From contig CAWAZU010000018.1 of assembly GCA_963786445.1 (NCBI GenBank), positions 33,372 through 97,371 of the forward strand: a stretch of 64,000 nucleotides of DNA, read 5' to 3'. Below are positions 51,925 to 59,877 of the stretch, piece by piece (the first letter of the stretch is position 1; each line of letters opens with the position of its first letter). The notes under the pieces are model-generated. The model had not been told where the DNA came from. It was given only the letters and a program-made list of their open reading frames with translations, and searched no databases. The DNA comes from JAFKFJ01 sp963786445 (GTDB lineage Bacteria; Pseudomonadota; Alphaproteobacteria; Acetobacterales; Acetobacteraceae). Position numbers and translations under genes: made by a program.

Positions 51925-53018
51925 CGATGTTCGGGAAACAGCGACAGCAGCCCCGCTTCGCTCGCCGCGCAGCGTCCGCGCTCGGTGATGAAGCCGCTGA
52001 CCAGCCGCGCCGGCGTCACGTCGAAGGCCGGATTGGCGGCCGGGCTGCCGGGCGACGTCACCTGCACCGTCGCCAGCGTGCCCGCGGCGGTACGGCCGGT
52101 GAGCTGTGTCACCTCGGCGGCGTCGCGCTCCTCGATCGGGATTTCGGCGACGCCGTCGCGCAGGCGTCCAGTCGATCGTCGAGGACGGCAGCGCCACCCA
52201 GAACGGCACGTCGTTGTCGCGCGCCGCCAGCGCCTTCAGATAGGTGCCGATCTTGTTGGCGACGTCGCCGGTGCGCGTCACCCGGTCGGTGCCGACGATC
52301 GCCAGATCGACGTTCTCGTGCTGCATCAGATGGCCGCCGGCATTGTCGGCGATGACGGTGTGCGCCACGCCATGCCTGCCGAGTTCCCACGCCGTCAGCG
52401 CGGCGCCCTGGTTGCGCGGGCGCGTCTCGTCCACCCAGACATGCACGTCCAGCCCGCGCTCGTGCGCCATGTAGATCGGCGCCAGCGCGGTGCCCCAATC
52501 GACGGTTGCGAGCCAGCCGGCGTTGCAGTGCGTGAGCACGTTCACCCGGCCGCCACCGCGTTGCTCGGCGGCTTGCGCGATCAGGGCGACGCCGTGCCGC
52601 CCGATCGCCTCGCACTGCGCCACGTCCTCGTCGGCGATGCGGCCGGCTTCGTCGTAAGCGGCGGCACCACGCTCGGCGGGCGCGGTGTTGCGCAGGCGGG
52701 TCAGCATGCGGTCCAGCGCCCAGCGCAGATTAACCGCCGTCGGCCGCGTCGCCGCGAGCATGGCGGCGTCGCGCTCCATCGCCTCGGTCGAGGCATCCTC
52801 GCGCAGCGCGAGGCACAGCCCGTAGGCGGCGACGGCGCCGATCAGCGGCGCGCCGCGCACCTGCATGGTGCGGATCGCATGCGCGGCCTCGTCGGCCGTG
52901 GTCAGGCGCAGGAATTCCAGCGCCCAGGGCAGCTGCGTCTGGTCGATGATGCGCACCGACCAGCCATCGTCGCGGGTCGAGCGCAGACGCTGCGGTAATG
53001 CGTGCCGTCGATCTTCAT
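51921..53018 (-). pseudogene. mtnA: Methylthioribose-1-phosphate isomerase, two frameshifts
   Basis: Isomerises methylthioribose-1-phosphate to methylthioribulose-1-phosphate in methionine salvage. 364 residues when repaired. The N-terminus IIDQTQLPWALEF, the catalytic Cys in THCNAGWLATVDWGTAL and Asp in GTDRVTRTGDVANKIGTY are clear. The C-terminus FDVTPARLVSGFITERG lies in a second frame. One extra base near 52167 and two near 52985 separate the pieces; deleting them restores a normal length. The start at 53018 gives the family N-terminus (MKIDGTHYRSV). Other salvage genes are not in the window. Confidence 0.85.
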
Positions 53019-53022
53019 GGCC

Positions 53023-53529
53023 CTAGCCGATGCGCTGGTGCAGCACGCAGATCAGCGTGAACAGCCGCCGCGCGGTCGGAAAATCGATGGCGACCTTGCC
53101 GCGCAGCCGCGCCGCCATCAGCTCCGCGCCCTCGTTGTGCAGGCCCCGCCGGCCCATGTCGATCGCCTGGATGCGGTCCTCGCGGCCCTCCTGAACCGCC
53201 AGCACGTGGCTGTCCACCAGCATCTGGTAGTCCTTGATCAGCCGGCGGAACGGGCCGAGCGCCAGCACGATCGCGGTCAGCGGCGCGTCGTCGGGGCGGC
53301 GGATGTCGAACACCAGCCGACCCTCCTGGATCGACAGCCGCAGCGCGTAGGGCCCGTGCGGCAGGCCGACCGGCGCAAAATGGTTCTCGGCGAGCAGGTC
53401 GGCGACCGCCTGCGCCCGGTCGGCCTCCAGCACCCGCGACAGCCGTGTCAGCGCCTCGCCGTCGAGGTCGAGACGGTCAAGGCGGCAATCCTTCGCGAAG
53501 GCCGGGGCGGCCTGCGGCGCGGCGGTCAT
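53023..53529 (-). CDS. UPF0262 family protein
   Basis: A 168-residue protein of the UPF0262 family, almost confined to alphaproteobacteria. Conserved blocks are DRLDLDGEALTRLSRVLEADR, YALRLSIQEGRLVFDIR, and FRRLIKDYQMLVDSH; the C-terminus ends in TARRLFTLICVLH. Soluble, no known motif, function unknown. Its ATG overlaps the DUF983 stop (ATGA) and it precedes mtnA by five bases, so DUF983, UPF0262, mtnA and the DUF2272 gene form one run on this strand. Confidence 0.92.
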   Translation of the reverse strand: MTAAPQAAPAFAKDCRLDRLDLDGEALTRLSRVLEADRAQAVADLLAENHFAPVGLPHGPYALRLSIQEGRLVFDIRRPDDAPLTAIVLALGPFRRLIKDYQMLVDSHVLAVQEGREDRIQAIDMGRRGLHNEGAELMAARLRGKVAIDFPTARRLFTLICVLHQRIG

Positions 53530-53888
53530 TCGTCCGGGCCGGATTTCAGCATCCCAAGCGCGAGCATCAGCCCGACCGTGGCGCCCTTCACCGGCCGCAG
53601 CAGCAGCAGCGAGAGCACCAGCGCCAGCGGCAGGAAGATCGCCGCCTCCAGCCACATCGACGGCTGCCAGCCGCGCTCGACCAGGAACATGGTCGGCACC
53701 AGGATGTGGCCGAGCAGCAGGATGGTGAAATAGGGCGGCGCGTCGTCGGCACGGGCGAGGCCGAGCGGGGCGCCGCAGTGCCGGCATTGCGGCGCGACGC
53801 GCAGATAGCCCTGGAACAGCTTGCCCTCGCCGCACGCCGGGCAACGGCAAAGCGCCCCGCGCGCCAGTGCAACCGGCAGCGGCGGCAT
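53526..53888 (-). CDS. DUF983 membrane protein with zinc-ribbon cysteines
   Basis: A 120-residue membrane protein of the DUF983 family. Two CxxC pairs (CPACGEGKLF and CRHCGAPLG) at the N-terminus suggest a zinc ribbon. Two hydrophobic helices follow (FTILLLGHILVPTMFLVE and AAIFLPLALVLSLLLL). Function unknown. It is the first gene of the run with UPF0262 and mtnA. The frame is open upstream for about 30 codons without an ATG/GTG/TTG, so a longer form starting at a rare codon is possible but unsupported. Confidence 0.9.
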   Translation of the reverse strand: MPPLPVALARGALCRCPACGEGKLFQGYLRVAPQCRHCGAPLGLARADDAPPYFTILLLGHILVPTMFLVERGWQPSMWLEAAIFLPLALVLSLLLLRPVKGATVGLMLALGMLKSGPDE

Positions 53889-54189
53889 CGGCCAGGGCGT
53901 GGCCGCTTCGGCGCGTTCGGGCTGCCAGCGGATGTGCGTGGTGGCGGGTACGGGATGCGGAGCGGTGCTGGACAGGGGAATGGGCCTTTGTGGTGCGGGG
54001 CGAGGCCCCGGGACAACGGCCTGTTACTTGATCGCCCGGCCGGCGGCGATCAAGCCCGAAACAGCATCCCCGATCCGCTTCTGCCGCGGGCCGCCGATGG
54101 CGGCGGAGTTTTTCCGCCAGCCGACCGCGCTTTGGCAGCCGGTAACGGCAACCATGCCGCGAAAATGCTAATGAAACACTTAGATCGCG
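53889..54189. other. Intergenic stretch with a strong inverted repeat
   Basis: These 301 bases lie between DUF983 and a small minus-strand gene. No further gene is supported. The notable structure is CTTGATCGCC (54027-54036), an eight-base loop and GGCGATCAAG (54045-54054), a perfect 10-bp stem. A smaller GGGGC/GCCCC hairpin lies just before it. Confidence 0.5.
54027..54054. repeat. Perfect 10-bp inverted repeat
   Basis: CTTGATCGCC and its exact reverse complement are separated by CGGCCGGC. No T-run follows on either strand, so a plain terminator is less likely than a binding site or an RNA structure. It lies about 140 bases from each neighbouring coding region. Confidence 0.45.
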
Positions 54190-54369
54190 TCAGGCGGTGC
54201 GGTTGAGCACGTGGCCCTGGCCGCTGCCGCTGCCCGCTTGCTGGGTGGCGCCGCCGCCGTCGCCGTCGGACGCGCCGCTGGACGGCTTGGTCGCCGACTG
54301 CGGCGGCTGGGCGTGGTGCGTCGTGTGCGGTGCCTGCGTCATCGCCGCGCCGATGCTGCCGATGTTCAT
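54190..54369 (-). CDS. Small hypothetical protein (59 aa)
   Basis: A 59-residue, low-complexity hydrophilic protein on the minus strand that opens MNIGSIGAAMTQAPH and ends rich in Ser, Gly and Gln. GAGGA precedes the ATG at seven bases. It has no hydrophobic segment. Being too short for most gene finders, it is easily missed. It is divergent from prpD and shares its upstream region. The evidence is the good ribosome binding site and the lack of a competing gene on the other strand; function unknown. Confidence 0.5.
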   Translation of the reverse strand: MNIGSIGAAMTQAPHTTHHAQPPQSATKPSSGASDGDGGGATQQAGSGSGQGHVLNRTA

Positions 54370-54502
54370 GTTGCGATCCTCATGCTGGGGCGGGCGCCAG
54401 CATCCGCCGCACAGGTTGCCGCATCGTGAAGCGGCGGCGCGCCGCCTTGCCGTTGCACCGGCCGCCCCCTACGAACCGCCGCCAACCCCCAAGGAGCGGA
54501 GC

Positions 54503-56005
54503 ATGAAACTGCACGACGTACGCGTCCATCCCGCGAAGGCGGCGCTGCCGCGCGCCGAGCAGCTGGCCTGGCTGATTGCCGGCGTCGCCGCCGACCGCGT
54601 CGCCGTGCCGCGCGAGGTCGCCGAGATGATCGTCAACCGCGTGATCGACAACGCCGCCGTCGCCATCGCCGCGATCAACCGTCACCCTGCGGTCTCGGCG
54701 CGCGACGCGGCGCTGGCGCATGGCCGGCGCGGCGGCGGGGCGACAGTGTTCGGCGTGACGTCGGCGCGGCGCGTCAGCCCGGAATGGGCGGCCTGGGCGA
54801 ACGGCACGGCGGTGCGCGAGCTCGACATGCACGACACGTTTCTCGCCGCCGACTACGCGCATCCCGGCGACAACATCCCGCCGATCCTGGCGGTCGCGCA
54901 GGCGACGGCGCGGTCGGGCCGCGACCTCGTGCGCGGCATCGCCACCGGCTACGAGATCCAGATCGACCTGGTGCGCGCGATCTGCCTGCACGAACACAAG
55001 ATCGACCACATCGCGCATCTCTGCCCGGCGCAGGCCGCCGGCATCGGCACGCTGCTGCGCCTGCCGCAGGCGACGATCTACCAGGCGGTGCAGCAGGCGG
55101 TGCATGTCAGCTTCACCACGCGCCAGTCGCGCAAGGGCGAGATCAGCTCCTGGAAGGCGTTCGCGCCCGCGCATGCCGGCAAACTCGCGGTCGAGGCGGT
55201 CGATCGCGCGATGCGCGGCGAGGGCGCGCCCAGCCCGATCTACGAGGGCGAGGACAGCGTCATCGCCTGGCTGCTCGACGGCAAGGACGCGCTTTATCAC
55301 GTGCCGCTGCCCGAGGCGGGCGAACCGAAGCGCGCCATCCTCGACAGCTACACAAAAGAGCACAGCGCCGAGTACCAGAGCCAGGCGCTGATCGACCTCG
55401 CCTTCCGCATGCGCGAAAAAATCCCCGACCTCGACCGCGTCGAGCGGATCATCCTGCACACCAGCCACCACACGCATTTCGTGATCGGCACCGGCGCGGG
55501 CGACCCGCAGAAGCTCGATCCGAAGGCGAGCCGCGAAACCCTCGACCACTCGATCATGTACATCTTCGCGGTCGCCCTGCAGGACGGCGCCTGGCACCAT
55601 GTCGAGAGCTACACGCCGCGGCGCGCCGCGCGCCCCGACACCGTGGCGCTGTGGCACAAGATCGAGACGCGCGAGGACCCCGAGTGGACGCGGCGCTACC
55701 ATTCCCGCAACCCCGACGAGCTGGCGTTCGGGGCGCGCGTCGAGGTGCGGATGCAGGACGGCAGCCGGATCGAGGACGAGCTCGCGGTCGCCAACGCGCA
55801 CCCGCTCGGCGCGCGGCCGTTCGGGCGCGCCGAGTACATCCGCAAGTTCCGCACGCTCACCGAGGGCATCGTCTCGACCCGCGAGGCCAACCGCTTCATC
55901 GAGGTCGTCCAGGACCTGCCGCGTCTGACGGCGGACGAACTGCATCTGCTCAACGTCGCCCTGCCGGCGGGCGCGCTGCTGCACGGCAAGCCCGGCATCT
56001 TCTGA
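54503..56005 (+). CDS. prpD: 2-Methylcitrate dehydratase (MmgE/PrpD family)
   Basis: Dehydrates 2-methylcitrate in the propionate-degrading methylcitrate cycle. 500 residues. Family segments include VNRVIDNAAVAIAAINRHP (near 35), FGVTSARRVSPEWAAWANGTAVRELDMHDTFL broken here into its known core ELDMHDT, ATGYEIQIDL, and SWKAFAPAHAGKLA. AAGGAG precedes the ATG at 54503. It is followed after 12 bases by the methylcitrate synthase gene, which settles its role. The frame runs upstream but the residues there are not conserved. Confidence 0.95.
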   Translation: MKLHDVRVHPAKAALPRAEQLAWLIAGVAADRVAVPREVAEMIVNRVIDNAAVAIAAINRHPAVSARDAALAHGRRGGGATVFGVTSARRVSPEWAAWANGTAVRELDMHDTFLAADYAHPGDNIPPILAVAQATARSGRDLVRGIATGYEIQIDLVRAICLHEHKIDHIAHLCPAQAAGIGTLLRLPQATIYQAVQQAVHVSFTTRQSRKGEISSWKAFAPAHAGKLAVEAVDRAMRGEGAPSPIYEGEDSVIAWLLDGKDALYHVPLPEAGEPKRAILDSYTKEHSAEYQSQALIDLAFRMREKIPDLDRVERIILHTSHHTHFVIGTGAGDPQKLDPKASRETLDHSIMYIFAVALQDGAWHHVESYTPRRAARPDTVALWHKIETREDPEWTRRYHSRNPDELAFGARVEVRMQDGSRIEDELAVANAHPLGARPFGRAEYIRKFRTLTEGIVSTREANRFIEVVQDLPRLTADELHLLNVALPAGALLHGKPGIF

Positions 56006-56017
56006 GGAGAGCGAGCC

Positions 56018-57151
56018 ATGTCCGAGAGCGACGTCCACGTCTCGAAAGGGCTGGTCGGCGTCTTTGCCGACACCACCGCGGTCTCGAAAGTGATGGCGGA
56101 GACCAACAGCCTGACCTATCGCGGCTACGCGGTGCAGGACCTCGCCGAGCGCTGCAGTTTCGAGGAGGTCGCCTACCTGCTGTGGCACGGCGAACTGCCG
56201 GACGCCGCACAGCTCGCCGCGTTCCATGCCGAGGAAGCGGCTTCGCGCCCGCTCTCGGCCACGCTGCATCGCGTGATCGCGGAGTTCCCGCACGCGGCGC
56301 ACCCGATGGATGCGATCCGCACCGCGGTCAGCTTCATGGGCATGGAGGACGCGGAGACCGCCGACATCGGCGAGCCGGCGACGCGGCGCAAGGCGATGCG
56401 GCTGCTGGCGAAGATCCCGACCGCGATCGCGGCGGCGCATCGCGCCGGCAAGGGGCAGGCACCGATCGCACCCGACCCGACGCTCTCCTTCGCCGCCAAC
56501 TTCTTCCATGTCTGCTTCGGCCGCGTGCCGGCGCCGGAGGTGGTGAAGGCGTTCGACGTGAGCCTGATCCTCTATGCCGAGCACGGCTTCAACGCCTCGA
56601 CCTTCACCGCGCGCACCGTCGCCTCGACGCAGGCCGACCTGCACGCCGCCGTGACGGCGGCGATCGGCGCGCTGAAAGGGCCGCTGCACGGCGGCGCCAA
56701 CGAGGCGGTGATGCACATGCTCCAGGAGATCGGCACGCCCGACCGCGCCGCCGCGTGGCTGGAAGGTCGGTTCGAGCATCGCGCACTGGTGATGGGCTTC
56801 GGCCACCGCGTCTATAAGCACGGCGACAGCCGCGTGCCGACCATGACCCGCTACGCCGAGCAAATGGCCGAGGTGGTCGGCGACCGCACCTGGACGGAGA
56901 TCAGCCGCATCCTGGCGGCCGAGATGCTGGCGCGAAAGCACATCCACCCCAACCTCGATTTTCCGACCGGACCCGCGTACTACCTCATGGGTTTCGAAAT
57001 CCCGATGTTCACGCCGATCTTCGTCGCCTCCCGCATCACCGGCTGGGCGGCGCACGTGATCGAGCAGGCGGCGGACAACCGGCTGATCCGTCCGCTGTCG
57101 GTGTACACCGGCGTGGCACAGCGCAACGTGCCCCCGCTCGACGCGCGCTGA
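56018..57151 (+). CDS. prpC: 2-Methylcitrate synthase
   Basis: Condenses propionyl-CoA with oxaloacetate. 377 residues, the short citrate-synthase form of PrpC. Catalytic residues are the His in GPLHGGANEAV (near 228), the His in GFGHRVYK (near 262) and the Asp in HPNLDFPTGPAYY (near 315). GLVGVFADTTAVSKV at the N-terminus is typical of PrpC rather than GltA. It ends the prpDC operon; the lyase PrpB is not in the window. A clear intrinsic terminator follows 30 bases after the stop. Confidence 0.95.
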   Translation: MSESDVHVSKGLVGVFADTTAVSKVMAETNSLTYRGYAVQDLAERCSFEEVAYLLWHGELPDAAQLAAFHAEEAASRPLSATLHRVIAEFPHAAHPMDAIRTAVSFMGMEDAETADIGEPATRRKAMRLLAKIPTAIAAAHRAGKGQAPIAPDPTLSFAANFFHVCFGRVPAPEVVKAFDVSLILYAEHGFNASTFTARTVASTQADLHAAVTAAIGALKGPLHGGANEAVMHMLQEIGTPDRAAAWLEGRFEHRALVMGFGHRVYKHGDSRVPTMTRYAEQMAEVVGDRTWTEISRILAAEMLARKHIHPNLDFPTGPAYYLMGFEIPMFTPIFVASRITGWAAHVIEQAADNRLIRPLSVYTGVAQRNVPPLDAR

Positions 57152-57180
57152 CCCATCGCGCAACGCCGCCAACGTACGAC

Positions 57181-57217
57181 GCCGCCGCGGCGCGATGCCG
57201 TGGCGGCGTTTTTTTTC
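57181..57217 (+). terminator. Intrinsic terminator of prpDC
   Basis: GCCGCCGCGG, a seven-base loop and CCGTGGCGGC form a 10-bp stem with one G-T pair, directly followed by a run of eight Ts (after GTT). This is the clearest Rho-independent terminator in the window. Confidence 0.9.
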
Positions 57218-57552
57218 GCGCTGTGCGGTGCAAATCGCGCTGTTGTTGTTGACAGCGGCGCGGAAGAGAGCGGATAGCGTCATTCTGACTGCAGACGCGC
57301 GATTCGCGATTCGTCAAGAGCGCATCGGCGCCGCAGGAGCGGGAAAGGGTTCCGGCCGACGGGCGATCCGCTTGTCCGTATGTGGGTCCGGCGCACGCAG
57401 CGCGGTGACGCGCTTCGTGCCGACACCCGGCCGACGGAAGCTGGCAGCGCGGCGCGCCAGACTTTCGCAATGCCCGCGCCGCATATTTCGGAACCGGCCA
57501 CCGCGGTGGCCGTTCGAGTGATCGACCACGCCGATCCACGGCACACAGGGAG
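57218..57552. other. Promoter and leader region of the histone-like gene
   Basis: After the terminator, 335 bases without a gene precede the histone H1-like gene. A consensus TTGACA at 57249-57254 could be a -35 box, but the -10 region after it is poor. A tandem CGCGATTCG-type repeat lies near 57298. If transcription begins here, the mRNA would have a leader of about 250 bases. Confidence 0.4.
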
Positions 57553-58125
57553 ATGCTGGACGTGAGCAACGACGAATCCACCACCAACTCAGGGCGCGCG
57601 CAGCCGATGGCGATCCGCGCCGGCGCTCGCCGCACCGGCGGTGCCGGCCGCGGCACTCGTGCGGCAGGCACGCGCAAGACGGCCGCAAAGGGCGTGCGCA
57701 AGACCACGCGCACGGTCGCGAAGAAGACCGGCACGCGCGCGGCCGCGAAGCCCGGACGCAAGGCGGCGCCGAAGCGCGCCGCCGCCGCCAGCGCAAAGTC
57801 GACGCGCAAGACCGCCGGCGCGCGCGGCGGGCGCAAGGCCGCCGCCAAGACGACGGCGCGCAAGACGGCGACCCGGAAGACGGCGACCGGCCGCGCGGCG
57901 AAGGCAACCGGCACGCGCCGGGTCGCCGCAAAAACCACGGCGAAGCGGGCCGCGCCGCGCAAGGCCGCTGCGAAGACCACGACGCGCAAGACCGCGACGC
58001 GCCGCGCCGCGGCACCGAAGGCGCCGCGCCGTACCCGCAAGCCGGCAGCGGCGGCGCCGATGGAGCCGACAGTGGCGGCGCCGGAAACCTCCGGCGAGAT
58101 GACGTCGACCGAGCACCACGACTAG
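57553..58125 (+). CDS. Histone H1-like Lys/Ala-rich nucleoid protein
   Basis: A 190-residue, strongly basic protein built almost wholly from Ala, Lys, Arg and Thr in short repeats such as KTAAKG, RKTATRKTATGRAAK and AAKTTTRKTATRRAAA, with an acidic C-terminal tail (TSGEMTSTEHHD). This is the build of bacterial histone H1-like (KAAK-type) DNA-binding proteins that condense the chromosome or bind DNA nonspecifically. A GTG three codons after the first ATG (57562) has better ribosome-binding spacing and may be the real start. No helix-turn-helix or structured domain is visible. Confidence 0.8.
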   Translation: MLDVSNDESTTNSGRAQPMAIRAGARRTGGAGRGTRAAGTRKTAAKGVRKTTRTVAKKTGTRAAAKPGRKAAPKRAAAASAKSTRKTAGARGGRKAAAKTTARKTATRKTATGRAAKATGTRRVAAKTTAKRAAPRKAAAKTTTRKTATRRAAAPKAPRRTRKPAAAAPMEPTVAAPETSGEMTSTEHHD

Positions 58126-58132
58126 CCACACG

Positions 58133-58163
58133 GGGACGGGCGTCCGCACGCGGCGTCCGTCCC
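58133..58163. terminator. Hairpin between two convergent genes
   Basis: GGGACGG and CCGTCCC form a 7-bp stem 6 bases after the histone-like stop and 17 bases before the stop of the convergent glycosyltransferase gene. No T-run follows, so it is weak as a terminator but well placed to serve both genes. Confidence 0.4.
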
Positions 58164-58179
58164 GACTGCACGACGCGGG

Positions 58180-59400
58180 CTACCGCAGCATCGTGCCGCA
58201 CGTTGCCGTGACCTCCGCCACGTCCACGCGCATGTCGTCGAGCTGCGCGCGGCTGCCGGCGACGACGTCCTGCGCGATCAGATAGGCGTAGCGGAGCCGC
58301 ACCCCCATCGCCAGCACGGAGTACGACGCCATTCCGTAGCTGCGCGGGAAGATCTCCAGCAGTCCGGTGCCCGGCCGCGCGAACACCGCATTGGTCAGCC
58401 CGGCCCCGTGCGGTCCGACGATGAAGGCCGCCTCGGCGAACAGCGCCGCCTGCTCGCGCACGGTCATGCCGGCCAACTGCACCGCCTCGACGCGGAGCGG
58501 GCGCAGCGCACGCAGCAGCGCCGCTTCATTGACCACGCGCCGGCCGGCGCCGTCGCCCCGCGAGACGTAGAGGCGGCGCCCGTCGCGCCGCGCCGGCGCA
58601 TCGCTGACGATCCCCGCGCCGAGCCGGCTGCGCAGCAGGCGCAGCGCCCAGGCGGACGCCTTGAACGCCGGGTGCGGCGGGTCGGGCAGGTCGCTGGTCG
58701 CCAGCAGTTCGCCGGCGCGCAGCGCCTGCAGCGATCCGAGTTCGATGATCCGCGCATCGTCGAAGCCGCAGCGATGCAGCGTCTCGCGCTGGAAGCGCGC
58801 GGTCAGCGGCGCGACCGCCACGCTCACGTCGCGCCGCGCGCCGAGACGTTCGAGCGCCTGCAACCGCGGCAGCGCGTCCAGCATCCAGTGGCAGTAGTTG
58901 GGCGGCGCGATCTCGTCGCCGAGCACGAACACCGGCCCGGACACCGCGCGCGCGCCGCGCAGGATCGGGGCGAGGTCCAAATCCACGTGGTTGACCAGCG
59001 GCGCGTAGCGGCCGGAGAAGTCGCGCACCACCGCATCCGCGCCCGCTGCCAGCACCACCGGCGCGTGCGCCAGATGCAGCAGGTGGCCGCCCGGCAGGCG
59101 CAGCAGCCGCAGGTCCGCGGTTTCCGCGACATGGCTCTGCGGGTTGAACCACTCCGGCAGCGCCCCGGGATGCCGGAGCGGCGGGAACCGGCGAAAACAT
59201 TTCGCGGCGATCAGTTCGGGCGGCGCCAGCTGCAGTTGCGCCGCCGAGGCCACGGCGATGCCGCGATTGCTGCGTGCGCCGACCCGCTGTGCGGCGTTGG
59301 CCAGCGCGATCCCGCTGCCATGCACGTCCGCGTCTGGCGATCCCGCGGCTTTCACCACGCACGCCGCCAGCGCCGCCAGGTCGATCGGTGTTGCCGCCAT
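58180..59400 (-). CDS. Glycosyltransferase family 61 (DUF563) protein
   Basis: A 406-residue glycosyltransferase-like protein. The GT61/DUF563 hallmarks are PNYCHWMLDALPRLQAL (near 205), LYVSRGDGAGRRVVNE and the nucleotide-sugar region IVGPHGAGLTNAVFARPGTGLLEIFP (near 340). No membrane helix is predicted. Such enzymes often add xylose, N-acetylglucosamine or other sugars to surface glycans in bacteria; the acceptor is unknown. The start at 59400 drops an unsupported extension of 18 residues. Confidence 0.88.
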   Translation of the reverse strand: MAATPIDLAALAACVVKAAGSPDADVHGSGIALANAAQRVGARSNRGIAVASAAQLQLAPPELIAAKCFRRFPPLRHPGALPEWFNPQSHVAETADLRLLRLPGGHLLHLAHAPVVLAAGADAVVRDFSGRYAPLVNHVDLDLAPILRGARAVSGPVFVLGDEIAPPNYCHWMLDALPRLQALERLGARRDVSVAVAPLTARFQRETLHRCGFDDARIIELGSLQALRAGELLATSDLPDPPHPAFKASAWALRLLRSRLGAGIVSDAPARRDGRRLYVSRGDGAGRRVVNEAALLRALRPLRVEAVQLAGMTVREQAALFAEAAFIVGPHGAGLTNAVFARPGTGLLEIFPRSYGMASYSVLAMGVRLRYAYLIAQDVVAGSRAQLDDMRVDVAEVTATCGTMLR

Positions 59401-59498
59401 CGCTGCCCCATCCGCCTCCGCCAAGAGGCAACCATAGGCGCGCGCGCCTGCCAACGACGGCGTTCGCCCCTGCGCGCCGCGCGGTGTATAACGCGCGC

Positions 59499-59834
59499 AT
59501 GAGCTACGCCGCGTTCTGGCTGCAGTATTTGCGCGCGCACGACCGCGCCGGCACGCGCCGGCTGCACTATGTCGGCAGCACCGCCGCCGTGCTCCTGCTG
59601 CTGGCGGCGGCGGCGAGCGGGCGCTGGTGGCTGCTGCTCGCCGCCGTCGTGGTCGGCTACGCCTTCGCCTGGACCGGGCATTTTGCCATCGAGCGCAACC
59701 GCCCGGCCACGTTCGGCCATCCGCTCTGGTCGCTGTTCAGCGACTTCCGCATGCTGGCGCTGTGGGCGAGCGGACGGCTGGCGCCGCATCTGGCGCGCGC
59801 CCGCGCCGCATCCGGCGTAACGCCGGCGCCGTAG
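59499..59834 (+). CDS. Mpo1-like (DUF962) membrane protein
   Basis: A 111-residue membrane protein of the DUF962/Mpo1 family; the yeast member is an iron-dependent alpha-dioxygenase of 2-hydroxy fatty acids. The family motifs are RRLHYVGSTAAVLLLLAAA and WTGHFAIERNRPATFGHPLWSLFSD, which contain the conserved histidines. Two to three helices are visible. ATG at 59499 gives the usual short N-terminus. It might act on membrane lipids; that is inferred from the family, not from context. Confidence 0.9.
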   Translation: MSYAAFWLQYLRAHDRAGTRRLHYVGSTAAVLLLLAAAASGRWWLLLAAVVVGYAFAWTGHFAIERNRPATFGHPLWSLFSDFRMLALWASGRLAPHLARARAASGVTPAP

Positions 59835-59877
59835 CAAGGTCACAGCAACGCGACACTCACTTCGGGGGAGACGGACG

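Noticed and set aside
53889..54016. An N-terminal extension of the DUF983 protein
   Set aside because: The frame is open but contains no ATG, GTG or TTG, and the chosen start matches the family's usual length.
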